From positions 1 through 27,409 of the forward strand of contig DATFFO010000046.1 in assembly GCA_035250025.1 (NCBI GenBank): 27,409 nt of DNA, in the 5' to 3' direction. Both the position numbers and the translations under genes were made by a program. Positions 7,547 through 14,972 of the stretch are shown piece after piece (position 1 is the first letter of the stretch; every line of letters begins with the position of its first letter). Source of the stretch: DATFFO01 sp035250025. GTDB lineage: Bacteria > Actinomycetota > Acidimicrobiia > Spongiisociales > ZC4RG35. The notes beneath the pieces were generated by a model. The model was not told the origin of the DNA. It searched no databases and saw nothing but the letters and a program-made list of their open reading frames with translations.

Positions 7547-8469
7547 GCCGGAGCCGCACCGCCTCCCGACTCGCCCGGATCCTCGCCATGCTGCCGTGGG
7601 TCATCGCCAACCCCGGATCGACGGTGGCCGAGGTGGCGAGCCGATTCGGATACGGGAACGAGAAGGAGTTGGCCGCCGATCTCGACATGGTCTTCGTCTG
7701 TGGCCTGCCGGGATATGGCCCCGGCGATCTGATGGTCGCCTACATCGACGACGACCAGGTCGTGGTTGACACGGCCGACTACTTCGAGGGCGCTCCTCGC
7801 CTCACCCCCGCCGAGACTCTGTCCACGCTTGCTTCGGCAATGGCAGTGGTCGCCAGCGGCCAGGCGACGCCGGCGCTGGAATCGGCCGTCGACAAGCTGG
7901 CGGCGACACTGGCTCCGGGAACCGCCCTGGATGTCGACCTGGCAGGCGAGCCGGAGCTGGTGGGCCCGTTGCGACAGGCCGCCTCCGACAAGCGCGTGGT
8001 CAACATCACATACACGTCTCTGGCCAAGGGAGGGACCACCGTCCGGGATGTCGAGCCGTGGTCCGTTTTCGCCTCTCTGGGCAACTGGTACCTGATGGGA
8101 TACTGCCGCCTCGCCCAAGACGAACGCATCTTCCGCGTCGACCGGATCAGGGACCTCAAACCGACCGATGAGGAGTTCCTCCCTCCGGCCATCACGCCTG
8201 AGCCGACGGTCCGGTATACGCCATCGGCCGACGATGTCCGGTGTGTCATCGAGCTGACCGAGGAAGCCCGGTGGGTGCTCGACTACTACCCCGTCGATGT
8301 GGTCGACGATGGAGAAGGCAAGCTGGTGATCGAGTTCTCCGCGGCAGATCCTTCGGTGGCCGCTCGGCTGCTGCTGCGGCTCGGCGGACGGGCGCGTTTG
8401 GTCGAAGGCGACGAGGTTCGAGAAGCGCTGGAGGGCCTGGGCGCCCGTGTTCTCTCTCGCTACGGCTGA
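7543..8469 (+). CDS. pafC: PafC, WYL-domain transcriptional regulator
   Basis: This is the partner of PafB and has the same architecture in 308 residues: an N-terminal winged helix (about 1-60), a central WYL domain with WYL at 182-184 followed by the FRVDRI strand, and a C-terminal WCX-like region. WYL domains are thought to sense single-stranded nucleic acid or nucleotide ligands. The overlapping ATGA start supports co-production with PafB. The position after pafA is the standard one, although in mycobacteria PafBC controls DNA repair rather than pupylation itself. The C-terminus is GARVLSRYG. The next 72 bp hold no clear gene. Confidence 0.93.
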   Translation: MSRSRTASRLARILAMLPWVIANPGSTVAEVASRFGYGNEKELAADLDMVFVCGLPGYGPGDLMVAYIDDDQVVVDTADYFEGAPRLTPAETLSTLASAMAVVASGQATPALESAVDKLAATLAPGTALDVDLAGEPELVGPLRQAASDKRVVNITYTSLAKGGTTVRDVEPWSVFASLGNWYLMGYCRLAQDERIFRVDRIRDLKPTDEEFLPPAITPEPTVRYTPSADDVRCVIELTEEARWVLDYYPVDVVDDGEGKLVIEFSAADPSVAARLLLRLGGRARLVEGDEVREALEGLGARVLSRYG

Positions 8470-8541
8470 GGGTCCAACGACCTCTTCAGTTGCTGGCACC
8501 AGGGGCCGATAGGTGATGGTGTCAGCGGAGTGCGGAGAGAA

Positions 8542-8832
8542 ATGACGACCATCAAGACAACTTGCGCCAGGTGCGGTGACATTCATCTCACACCGGCCGA
8601 TCTCGCCCTCGAACTCAACCCGAGCGAGGACGAGGGGACCTACCGCTTCACCTGTCCGACGTGCTCGCTCCTCCAACGGCGTCCCGCCAATGCGAGGGTC
8701 GTGAGCGTCCTCCTCGCCACCGGCGTCGCCTATGAGGTGATCAACGACAACCCGATCACCGAAGAGGAGATAATCCGCTTCGCCGCCGCCCTGGCCGCCG
8801 AGCCCGATCCGTTCCGCCTCCTGGCCGGCTGA
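8542..8832 (+). CDS. Small zinc-ribbon protein of unknown function
   Basis: I do not recognise a named family. The 96-residue protein has two CxxC knuckles, C8-C11 and C38-C41, spaced as in a zinc ribbon. An alpha-helical C-terminal half follows with an acidic helix (ITEEEIIRFAAALA) and a PDPFRLLAG end. There is no signal peptide or membrane segment, so it should be cytosolic. ATG 8542 is chosen because GGAGAGA lies just upstream; a GTG-type start at 8530 is less likely. It sits between pafC and tatA, where M. tuberculosis has no gene. A nucleic-acid or protein-binding role is plausible from the fold only. Confidence 0.85.
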   Translation: MTTIKTTCARCGDIHLTPADLALELNPSEDEGTYRFTCPTCSLLQRRPANARVVSVLLATGVAYEVINDNPITEEEIIRFAAALAAEPDPFRLLAG

Positions 8833-8874
8833 AGCGGTCAGCAGTTGACGGTCAACAGTTGACGGTCTGACGGT
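8832..8874 (+). repeat. Heptamer repeat tract after the zinc-ribbon gene
   Basis: Units of 7 bp begin at the last base of the stop codon: AAGCGGT, CAGCAGT, TGACGGT, CAACAGT, TGACGGT, one extra C, then TGACGGT. They share the NRACGGT-like consensus of the tract after pup. The junctions form the perfect inverted repeat GTTGAC-G-GTCAAC at 8844-8856. Confidence 0.6.
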
Positions 8875-9018
8875 CGTCTGCCTACCTGCTTCCTGGCGGT
8901 TGCCCGACCGGCGGGTTGCAGTCGGGCGAAGTCAGCGAAGGCAGACCCGCCCCCCTTGGTGTTCTTTGGTTGAGGAGTTCCGGCTCGGCGATTCTTTCGA
9001 TGGCTGGTGACGCCATTG

Positions 9019-9072
9019 GTTACGCAGGGGCCAAAGAAGCCGGGGGCCGTTACCCACCGTCCAAAGAAGCCG
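9019..9072. repeat. Two copies of a 30-bp tandem repeat
   Basis: The 12-mer CCAAAGAAGCCG occurs at 9031-9042 and 9061-9072, and GTTAC precedes both copies at the same distance. The unit is therefore 30 bp and partly conserved. An inverted TTCTTTGG lies upstream near 8962. Confidence 0.6.
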
Positions 9073-9080
9073 TCTGCTCG

Positions 9081-9108
9081 GGACCGGTGACCGTCAACCG
9101 TCCCGTCG
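9081..9108 (-). repeat. Inverted heptamer repeat group before tatA
   Basis: Read on the minus strand, this gives GGACGGT, TGACGGT and CACCGGT, the same 7-bp family as at 3565 and 8832 but in opposite orientation. It contains GGTGAC-C-GTCAAC at 9086-9098, about 27 bp upstream of the tatA -10 box. Confidence 0.55.
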
Positions 9109-9125
9109 CTTCCACGCCAGGCTCC

Positions 9126-9141
9126 TACCATGCCTGTCATG
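9126..9141 (+). promoter_or_regulatory. Candidate -10 box for leaderless tatA
   Basis: TACCAT at 9126-9131 matches TANNNT and is followed by 7 nt and the ATG at 9139. The same hexamer with the same spacing occurs before dapB. It supports ATG 9139 over the upstream ATG at 9130, which would overlap the box. Confidence 0.5.
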
Positions 9142-9561
9142 CTCCAGGGCGGCGAGATCATCATCATCCTGCTCGTGGCCCTCGTCGTGCTCGGCCCCGA
9201 GCGGCTGCCGCAACTCGCCCGCAAATTGGGCGCCTGGTCCACCGAGCTCCGCAAGGCCGCCAGTGAGCTGAGGGCGGGGCTCGAGGCCGAGGTCGGTGAC
9301 ATCAAGCAGATCCGCGACGACATCAAAGGGCCGCTCGACGAGGTCAAGGGCGAGATGAGAGATGTTGGCCGCCAACTCGACGAGGCGTCCTCGGATGTGC
9401 GCCGGCTCGGGTGGGTGGGGCCAGACCCGGCCTCGGGACCGACTGCCAAGGATGCCATGAAGGACCTCGACGAGATAGAGGCCAGGCAGAAGCCGGCGGA
9501 GCCCGTCCCTCCCGAGAAGGAAACCGGCACCCCGGAGGCCGGTGAGGAAGCCGCTCAGTGA
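9139..9561 (+). CDS. tatA: TatA, twin-arginine translocase pore subunit
   Basis: TatA polymerises in the membrane to let folded Tat substrates through. The 140-residue protein has a short N-terminal transmembrane helix (about 4-18, GGEIIIILLVALVVLG), the LGPERLPQLARKLG hinge, an amphipathic helix, and a long charged cytoplasmic tail (about 50-140) rich in Asp, Glu and Lys. The tail has coiled-coil-like stretches around DIKQIRDDIKGPLDEV. There is no separate tatB nearby. The start at 9139 gives the compact N-terminus typical of TatA; ATG 9130 would add three residues. tatC overlaps by GTGA. Confidence 0.92.
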   Translation: MLQGGEIIIILLVALVVLGPERLPQLARKLGAWSTELRKAASELRAGLEAEVGDIKQIRDDIKGPLDEVKGEMRDVGRQLDEASSDVRRLGWVGPDPASGPTAKDAMKDLDEIEARQKPAEPVPPEKETGTPEAGEEAAQ

Positions 9562-10271
9562 CTCAGGATGAGGCTCGACCGATCCTCGCCCACCTCGACG
9601 AACTCCGCTGGCGGATCCTCAAGGCAGGGGGAGCGATCGTGGTGGCCGGCGTGGTCGCCTTCTTCTTCGCCGACTGGATGCGGGAGCTGCTGGAGATGCC
9701 TTTCCATCGGGCCGCCCCCGACTCGACCTTCCAGGTGTTCGGGCCGACGGAGGAGTGGGGCGTGCTCATGCGCATCGCCTTCTTCGGAGGGATCGTGTTG
9801 GCGAGCCCGGTCGTGCTCTACCAGATATGGGCCTTCATCAACCCGGCCCTCACCAGCCGCGAGCGGCGGTGGGCCGTCCCGATCATCGGCACCATGGTGC
9901 TGCTCTTCGTGGGCGGCGTTCTCTTCGGTTACCTCACCCTGCCCCGGGGCCTCGACTTCCTCCTGGAGATCTTCCCCGACGTCCGCAACGACCTCCGACT
10001 CGCCGAGTACTACTCGTTCACCATCCGCTTCCTGCTCGCCTTCGGCGTGTCGTTCCTGTATCCGGTGTTCATGTTCGCCGCTGCCGCCGCCGGCCTCATC
10101 ACGTCGTCTCAGATGGCGAAGGGGCGTCGGTGGGCGGTGCTGGTCGTCATCATCGCTGCCGCCCTCATCACCCCGACTGGTGACGTGTTCACTCTGGCGA
10201 TGCTGGCGGGCCCGCTCTATCTGATGTACGAGGTCACCTACTGGCTCGTTCGCCTGGTCCTGCGCAAGTGA
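9558..10271 (+). CDS. tatC: TatC, twin-arginine translocase receptor subunit
   Basis: TatC binds twin-arginine signal peptides and recruits TatA. The 237-residue protein has six predicted membrane helices. The cytoplasmic N-terminus carries the conserved HLDELRWRI motif (residues 12-20). The first periplasmic loop holds FGPTEEW, and the family motif around FINPALTSRERR follows helix 2. The GTG start overlaps the tatA stop as GTGA, and the stop in turn overlaps helY as GTGA. The length is a little short of mycobacterial TatC, mainly at the C-terminus. Confidence 0.95.
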   Translation: MTQDEARPILAHLDELRWRILKAGGAIVVAGVVAFFFADWMRELLEMPFHRAAPDSTFQVFGPTEEWGVLMRIAFFGGIVLASPVVLYQIWAFINPALTSRERRWAVPIIGTMVLLFVGGVLFGYLTLPRGLDFLLEIFPDVRNDLRLAEYYSFTIRFLLAFGVSFLYPVFMFAAAAAGLITSSQMAKGRRWAVLVVIIAAALITPTGDVFTLAMLAGPLYLMYEVTYWLVRLVLRK

Positions 10272-12805
10272 GCGTCGCGGAGTTCTTCGAAGCCCTGTCG
10301 TTCCCGCCCGACAAGTTCCAGGTCGAAGCGGCCGAGTCGATCGCCTCGGGTCGCTCGGTGGTCGTCACCGCCCCCACCGGGTCGGGAAAGACCCTGGTGG
10401 CCGAGGTGGCGGTGCATCTGGCGCTGGAGAAGGGCCGGCGCGCCTTCTACACCACCCCGATCAAGGCCCTTTCGAACCAAAAGTTCAACGAACTGACCGC
10501 CTGGCACGGCCCGGATCGAGTTGGCCTGCTCACCGGGGACAACGTCGTCAACGGCGATGCCGACGTGGTGGTGATGACCACCGAGGTCCTGCGGAACATG
10601 ATCTACACCGACAAGTCGACGCTCTCGCAGGTCGGAGTGGTGATCCTCGACGAGGTGCATTACCTGCAAGACCGCTTCCGCGGTGCGGTCTGGGAGGAGG
10701 TGATCATCCATGCCCCACGCCATCTGCAAATGGTCGCCCTCTCGGCGACGATCGCCAACGCCGCCGAATTCGCCGATTGGGTTGCCGCCCGCCGCGGCCC
10801 CACCGACCTCGTGACCACGACCGACCGCCCGGTGCCGCTCGAACCGCACTACATGATCAAGGACCGCCACAGTCACGAGATCTCGCTGCTCCCCACCTTC
10901 GCGACCAGGGACGGGCGTACCCGGCCGAATCCACGTATCGAGCGCATGCTCAGCCTGGAACGGGGCCGTTCCCGCCGCTACACGGCGCCCCGCCGCACCG
11001 AGGTCGTCCTGGATCTTGCCGAACGCGCCATGCTCCCGGCCATCTACTTCATCTTCTCGCGGGCGGGCTGTGACGCCGCCGCCCTCGCCGTCTACGAGTA
11101 CGGCGTCCGCCTCACCGATCCGGAGGAGCGGGAGGAGATCCGAAGGGTGGCCGAGGCCCGCACCGATCACCTGAGCGACGCCGACCTGTCCGTTCTCGGA
11201 TACGACCGGTGGCTGGCATCACTGGAGATGGGGGTGGCCGCCCATCACGCCGGGATGGTCCCGGCCTTCAAGGAGACAGTGGAGGATCTCTTCGCCGCCG
11301 GCCTCCTCGGCGTGGTCTTCGCCACGGAAACACTAGCCCTGGGTATAAACATGCCGGCCCGCACCGTCGTCCTGGAAAGCCTGTCCAAATTCGACGGCGA
11401 GTCACATGAACTGCTGCAACCGGGCGACTACACCCAGTTGACCGGGCGGGCCGGACGGCGAGGGATAGACGACGTCGGCTACGGAGTCGTCCTCCATTCC
11501 AGCTACGTACCGTTTCGCAACGTCACCGAGATCGCGGCCGCCGGGAGCCATCCCCTCACGTCGAGTTTCCGCCCCACCTACAACATGGCAGCCAATCTCG
11601 TGGCGAACTACGAGGAGTCCCGGGCCGTCGAGCTGCTCGAGGCGTCGTTCGCCCAGTACCAGCAGGTCGCCGACGCAGGGGAGGCGGTGGAGCGCCTGGC
11701 CGAGTTGGAGCGGCGGTTGGCCGAGGAGGAGCGGCAGGCCGAGTGCGAGCGTGGTTCGGTTGCAGAATACTTCGACACGGTCGAGGGCCGGCCCGGAAAA
11801 CGGGCGGGCGGCGAGTTGGCCGGTGCCCTCCGTCCCGGCGACGTCATCGATGTCCCGGGAGGGGCACGCCAGGGCCGCTACGCCGTCCTCAAACGACTCG
11901 CTCGCGACGAGGGAAGTCGGCTGCTCGTCCTGGGGACCTCGGGGCGGGTGTCCACGATCGGAGTCCGCGACGTCGTGGAAGGCACGGAGCGCTCAGGGAG
12001 GATCGATCTCCCGACACCGTTTCGTCCCCGCGACCGCGCCTTCCGACAGAACGCCCTCCGGGCGCTGCGCAAGGTGTCGTCGCCCGAGCGCCGCCGCGGC
12101 GGCACCCCGGCGGCGGCGACCCCGCGGCACCCGGTGGAGGATTGCCCCGACCTCCAGGAGCACGTCGACTGGCTGCGCAAGGCCCGGCGCACGAGACGCA
12201 GGATCGACCAGCTCAACCAGGCGTTGCGCAGACAGGGTGTGGGGCTCGTCGCCCAGTTCGATGCCATCAGGGCCATCCTCGAGGAGTGGGGCTACCTGGG
12301 CGGTTGGCAGCTGACGCCGCGCGGGAGCCGGCTTCGGTTCATATACAACGAACTCGACCTCCTGTTGACGGAGGCGACAGAACGGGGACTGCTCTGGGCC
12401 CTGGACGCGTGCGAGCTGGCCGCCTTCGCATCGACGTTCGTCTACGAGCCGAGACGCGAGGAGAGCGGCGTTCCCGCCTGGCCGACCGCAGAATTGGCGG
12501 ACCGGTGGGAGAAGCTGGAGGGGCTGTGGGAGGAGCTGAGCGGCCTGGAGCAGTCGCGGGGGCTGCCTCCGACTCGCCACCCCGACCACGGCGTCGTGCG
12601 GGCGGTGTACCAGTGGGCGTCGGGGGTCGAGTTCGAGGACCTCGACGACCGAGCCATGGCGCCGGGCGACTTCGTGCGGGTGTCGCGCCAGCTCGTGGAC
12701 CTGGTGCGCCAGATCCGCCAGGCCGCCCCCGAGATCGCCGACGTCGCCCGCGACGCCCTGGACAGGATCGACAGGGGAGTCGTGGCCGCCCAGGGTGTCG
12801 CCTGA
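10268..12805 (+). CDS. helY: HelY, Ski2/Mtr4-like DEVH-box RNA helicase
   Basis: This is a superfamily 2 helicase of the Ski2/Mtr4 type, probably acting on RNA in the cytoplasm. Motif I APTGSGKT is at 35-42, motif II DEVH at 128-131, motif III SAT at 159-161 and motif VI GRAGRRG at 393-399. After the two RecA-like domains comes a 450-residue C-terminal part with a charged coiled-coil-like stretch (about 465-500, VERLAELERRLAEEERQ) and a helical DSHCT-like end. The 845 residues are somewhat fewer than I recall for mycobacterial HelY. helY follows tatC in M. tuberculosis too. GTG 10268 overlaps the tatC stop, and no Shine-Dalgarno tract is visible. Confidence 0.93.
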   Translation: MSVAEFFEALSFPPDKFQVEAAESIASGRSVVVTAPTGSGKTLVAEVAVHLALEKGRRAFYTTPIKALSNQKFNELTAWHGPDRVGLLTGDNVVNGDADVVVMTTEVLRNMIYTDKSTLSQVGVVILDEVHYLQDRFRGAVWEEVIIHAPRHLQMVALSATIANAAEFADWVAARRGPTDLVTTTDRPVPLEPHYMIKDRHSHEISLLPTFATRDGRTRPNPRIERMLSLERGRSRRYTAPRRTEVVLDLAERAMLPAIYFIFSRAGCDAAALAVYEYGVRLTDPEEREEIRRVAEARTDHLSDADLSVLGYDRWLASLEMGVAAHHAGMVPAFKETVEDLFAAGLLGVVFATETLALGINMPARTVVLESLSKFDGESHELLQPGDYTQLTGRAGRRGIDDVGYGVVLHSSYVPFRNVTEIAAAGSHPLTSSFRPTYNMAANLVANYEESRAVELLEASFAQYQQVADAGEAVERLAELERRLAEEERQAECERGSVAEYFDTVEGRPGKRAGGELAGALRPGDVIDVPGGARQGRYAVLKRLARDEGSRLLVLGTSGRVSTIGVRDVVEGTERSGRIDLPTPFRPRDRAFRQNALRALRKVSSPERRRGGTPAAATPRHPVEDCPDLQEHVDWLRKARRTRRRIDQLNQALRRQGVGLVAQFDAIRAILEEWGYLGGWQLTPRGSRLRFIYNELDLLLTEATERGLLWALDACELAAFASTFVYEPRREESGVPAWPTAELADRWEKLEGLWEELSGLEQSRGLPPTRHPDHGVVRAVYQWASGVEFEDLDDRAMAPGDFVRVSRQLVDLVRQIRQAAPEIADVARDALDRIDRGVVAAQGVA

Positions 12806-13680
12806 TGTCCTGGCTGGTGGCGGTCAACCCCGCGGCCGGTCGCCGGCCGGTAGACGTCGAGCGGGTCCGTCGGGCGATGTCCGCCGCCGGAGTCGAAGGC
12901 GACGTGGTGGTGCCACCGGATCTGGCCACGATGCGTCGGGTCGTGACAGACGCGGCGGGGGAGAAGCGACTGGCGGTGGTGGGGGGCGACGGCACCGTGA
13001 ATCTGGCGATCAACGCCCTCTACGCCGCCGGGTCCGACACGTTCCCCACACTCGGCGTCCTCCCGGCGGGGACCGGCTGCGACCTGCTCAGGACCTTCGG
13101 CATACCTCAGATCCTGGAGGAGGCGGCCCATCATCTGCGCGGAGACGCCGTTTACACCATCGACATCGGCGAGTTGACGGGCTCCTGGGGGGTGCGCCGT
13201 TTTGCGAATGTCGCCCAGGCCGGGGTGGGAGCGGCCGCGGCTGCCACGGCGGGGCGGATGCCGCGTGGTCTCGGCTCAGCCCGGTACATGACCGCCTTCG
13301 GGTTTCGGCTGCCCGGATTCCCCGCCGGGGAGATCTCGTTGGAGACCGACCGGAGGAAGTACACCGGGCGGGCCCTCGCCGTGATCATGGCCAACGGGCA
13401 GTTTTTCGGCGGCGGCTGGAATATCGCCCCCAAGGCGATGCTCGTGGACGGTGCGTTCGACCTCCAGATCATCGACGTCGCCAAGACCGCCGCCCCGGCT
13501 CTCGTCCCCAAAGTGATGAAGGGTCTGCACCTCACCGAACGCAGCGTGAGACGTTTCAGTGCGCCGTCGTTCAAGCTCGAAACGCAGCATTCGTGGCCGG
13601 TCGAGGTGGACGGCGAGCACATCGGGAATACTCCGGTGACAGGGCGTGTTCTCCCGGCCGCGATCAACCTGAAGATCTGA
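12805..13680 (+). CDS. Diacylglycerol-kinase-family lipid kinase
   Basis: The protein phosphorylates a lipid such as diacylglycerol, or a related lipid; the exact substrate cannot be read from sequence. In 291 residues it shows the DAGK catalytic domain with VNPAAG near the start (about 7-12), GGDGT at 60-64 for ATP binding, and GTGCDLLR at 89-96, a variant of the usual GTGNDFAR. The C-terminal beta-sandwich includes FFGGGWNIAPKA and a DGAFDL segment. No membrane helix or signal is visible. The ATG overlaps the helY stop by one base (TGATG), so the two are co-expressed. Confidence 0.88.
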   Translation: MSWLVAVNPAAGRRPVDVERVRRAMSAAGVEGDVVVPPDLATMRRVVTDAAGEKRLAVVGGDGTVNLAINALYAAGSDTFPTLGVLPAGTGCDLLRTFGIPQILEEAAHHLRGDAVYTIDIGELTGSWGVRRFANVAQAGVGAAAAATAGRMPRGLGSARYMTAFGFRLPGFPAGEISLETDRRKYTGRALAVIMANGQFFGGGWNIAPKAMLVDGAFDLQIIDVAKTAAPALVPKVMKGLHLTERSVRRFSAPSFKLETQHSWPVEVDGEHIGNTPVTGRVLPAAINLKI

Positions 13681-13714
13681 AATCCACGAGCGCCCCCTCG
13701 GGCCTCCCGACACC

Positions 13715-13756
13715 TATACTCGCCGCCGCCTGGACCCAAGGGAATCCCTCATCATG
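13715..13756 (+). promoter_or_regulatory. Candidate promoter of the DUF4193-like gene
   Basis: TATACT at 13715-13720 is the same -10 hexamer as in front of mpa. The ATG lies 33 nt downstream, with AAGGGA at about 13738-13743 as Shine-Dalgarno tract, so this mRNA should have a leader. No clear -35 is seen. Confidence 0.5.
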
Positions 13757-14236
13757 ACAATCGAGAACGATGCCGACGAATTCGACGAACCGGTCGAAGA
13801 AGAGGAGTTCGACGAAGACGCCATCGACCTCGAAGACGATGTCGATCTCGACGAAGACCTCGAGGAGATAGAGGAGATCGAGGAAGACCTCGATGAAATC
13901 GTCCCCGAGGACGACGAAACGGTCGTCTACGACGACGAGGATGAAGACGGCAATGATGAGGAGAGCGACGACGGCGACGACGACGAGGAGACCGCCGAGG
14001 CCCTCGACGAGCTGGAAGCCGAGGAGCTCGAACTACTCGACGAGGAAGTCGAGGACGCCCTCCTGGTCGACGAGGCCGCCGAGCTGCGTGCCATCCGTCG
14101 CGAGGAGCTCACCCTCAATGTCGATGCTCAGATCCAGCGCTCAGACGAGTTCGTGTGTCAATCGTGCTTCCTCGTGAAGCGGAGCAGCCAATTGGCCAAC
14201 AAGCGGAAGATGCTCTGCCGCGACTGTGCCGAGTGA
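13754..14236 (+). CDS. DUF4193-like zinc protein with hyperacidic N-terminus
   Basis: The last 30 residues (DEFVCQSCFLVKRSSQLANKRKMLCRDCAE) match the C-terminal zinc-binding end of the actinobacterial DUF4193 family, with cysteine pairs C135/C138 and C155/C158. The rest is unusual: 65 of the first 110 residues are Asp or Glu, and the first Lys or Arg is Arg112. DUF4193 proteins as I know them are about 100 residues with a milder acidic part. The function of the family is unknown. A polyanionic, disordered tail on a small zinc knuckle could mimic nucleic acid or bind basic proteins or metal, but this is inference. It has its own promoter and overlaps the next gene by 11 nt. Confidence 0.85.
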   Translation: MTIENDADEFDEPVEEEEFDEDAIDLEDDVDLDEDLEEIEEIEEDLDEIVPEDDETVVYDDEDEDGNDEESDDGDDDEETAEALDELEAEELELLDEEVEDALLVDEAAELRAIRREELTLNVDAQIQRSDEFVCQSCFLVKRSSQLANKRKMLCRDCAE

Positions 14237-14972
14237 CGCGGTCACCGTCGTAGTCCCGACATTCAACGAGCGGGAGAACCTTCCCCACCTGGCGGCGGCC
14301 GTTCTTCTCCATGGCTACCGCCTCCTGATCGTCGACGATGGATCACCCGACGGCACCGGCGTCGTCGCCGACTCGCTGGCCGACGAGGTCGGGCGGGTCA
14401 AGGTCATCCACCGCACTCACAAGCAGGGCCTCGGCTCGGCGTATGTCGCCGGGTTCGATCGGGCCCTGGCCGACGGTGCGGAGGTGGTGGTCGAGATGGA
14501 TGCAGACTTCAGCCACAACCCGGAAGATCTTCCCCGGCTCGTCGGCGCCGTCCTGGGCGGGGCCGATCTGGCCATCGGCTCCCGATATGTCCCCGGCGGA
14601 GCCACGCCGGACTGGCCCTGGTACCGCCGCTTCATCTCCCGGGCCGGTGGATCGTACTCCCGTCTCATGCTGGGGCTTCCCATACGGGACGCCACCGCCG
14701 GCTACCGGGCGTTCGCCGCCGGCGCCCTCGCCCGGCTCCCGTATCAGCGCGTGGAGGCATCGGGTTACGGCTTCCAGGTCGAGATGGCGTGGCGGGCCCA
14801 TCAGGAGGGGCTGAAGATCGTGGAGGTCCCCATCGTGTTCCGGGACCGGGAGATGGGAACCTCCAAGATGGGGACGGGGATCGTGCTCGAGGCGATGTGG
14901 CTGGTGACCCGGTGGGGCGTTACCCGGGCGCTGGGTCGTTTGGTGAGGCGTAGCGCCGGAACCGCGGCATGA
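14226..14972 (+). CDS. Polyprenol-phosphate sugar transferase (Ppm1/DPM1-like)
   Basis: This GT2 glycosyltransferase probably moves mannose from GDP-mannose to polyprenyl phosphate on the cytoplasmic face of the membrane. The product is a sugar donor for lipoglycans and protein mannosylation. In 248 residues it shows VVVPTFNERENL at 8-19, DDGSPDGTG at 37-45, the metal-binding DAD at 92-94 with FSHNPEDLP after it, and the DATAGYRAF and SGYGFQVEM motifs typical of the DPM1 type. It lacks the C-terminal membrane domains of some relatives. GTG 14226 is the only start that keeps the first strand; it overlaps the upstream stop by 11 nt. Glucose instead of mannose as sugar is possible. Confidence 0.87.
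   Translation: MPSDAVTVVVPTFNERENLPHLAAAVLLHGYRLLIVDDGSPDGTGVVADSLADEVGRVKVIHRTHKQGLGSAYVAGFDRALADGAEVVVEMDADFSHNPEDLPRLVGAVLGGADLAIGSRYVPGGATPDWPWYRRFISRAGGSYSRLMLGLPIRDATAGYRAFAAGALARLPYQRVEASGYGFQVEMAWRAHQEGLKIVEVPIVFRDREMGTSKMGTGIVLEAMWLVTRWGVTRALGRLVRRSAGTAA

Larger units (their letters stand above)
8833..9138. other. 306-bp gap with repeats and fold-back structure
   Basis: No gene is supported here. The gap begins with the heptamer tract. GTCTGCC at 8876-8882 pairs with GGCAGAC at 8940-8946, and inside it GCCCGAC at 8902-8908 pairs with GTCGGGC at 8921-8927. A 30-bp unit occurs twice (about 9019-9042 and 9049-9072), sharing GTTAC and the 12-mer CCAAAGAAGCCG. An inverted heptamer group lies at 9081-9108. 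The tatA -10 box ends the gap. It may be a small non-autonomous repeat element, a structured RNA, or both. Confidence 0.5.

Noticed and set aside
7105..8676. Long minus-strand open frame of over 500 codons opposite pafB and pafC
   Set aside because: Its product has no recognisable motif and is rich in Arg, Gly and His, as expected from the reverse of a high-GC gene. The plus-strand WYL proteins explain the region fully.
8832..9108. CRISPR array
   Set aside because: The repeats are only 7 bp or 30 bp with two copies; there are no unique spacers of regular length and no cas genes.
8838..9130. Minus-strand frame through the tatA upstream gap with a repeated GFFG peptide
   Set aside because: The peptide repeat simply follows from the 30-bp DNA repeat, and the frame continues antisense through tatA without a recognisable domain.
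11743..12804. Plus-frame extension of the lipid kinase frame back through helY, which would make a protein of 645 residues
   Set aside because: The extension is Arg/Gly/Pro-rich low-information sequence in another frame of helY. The kinase domain begins cleanly at ATG 12805.
14226..14236. Frameshift joining the DUF4193-like gene to the glycosyltransferase
   Set aside because: The first protein ends right after its last cysteine pair as in its family, and the second begins at its own first strand, so an 11-nt overlap of two intact genes is the better reading.
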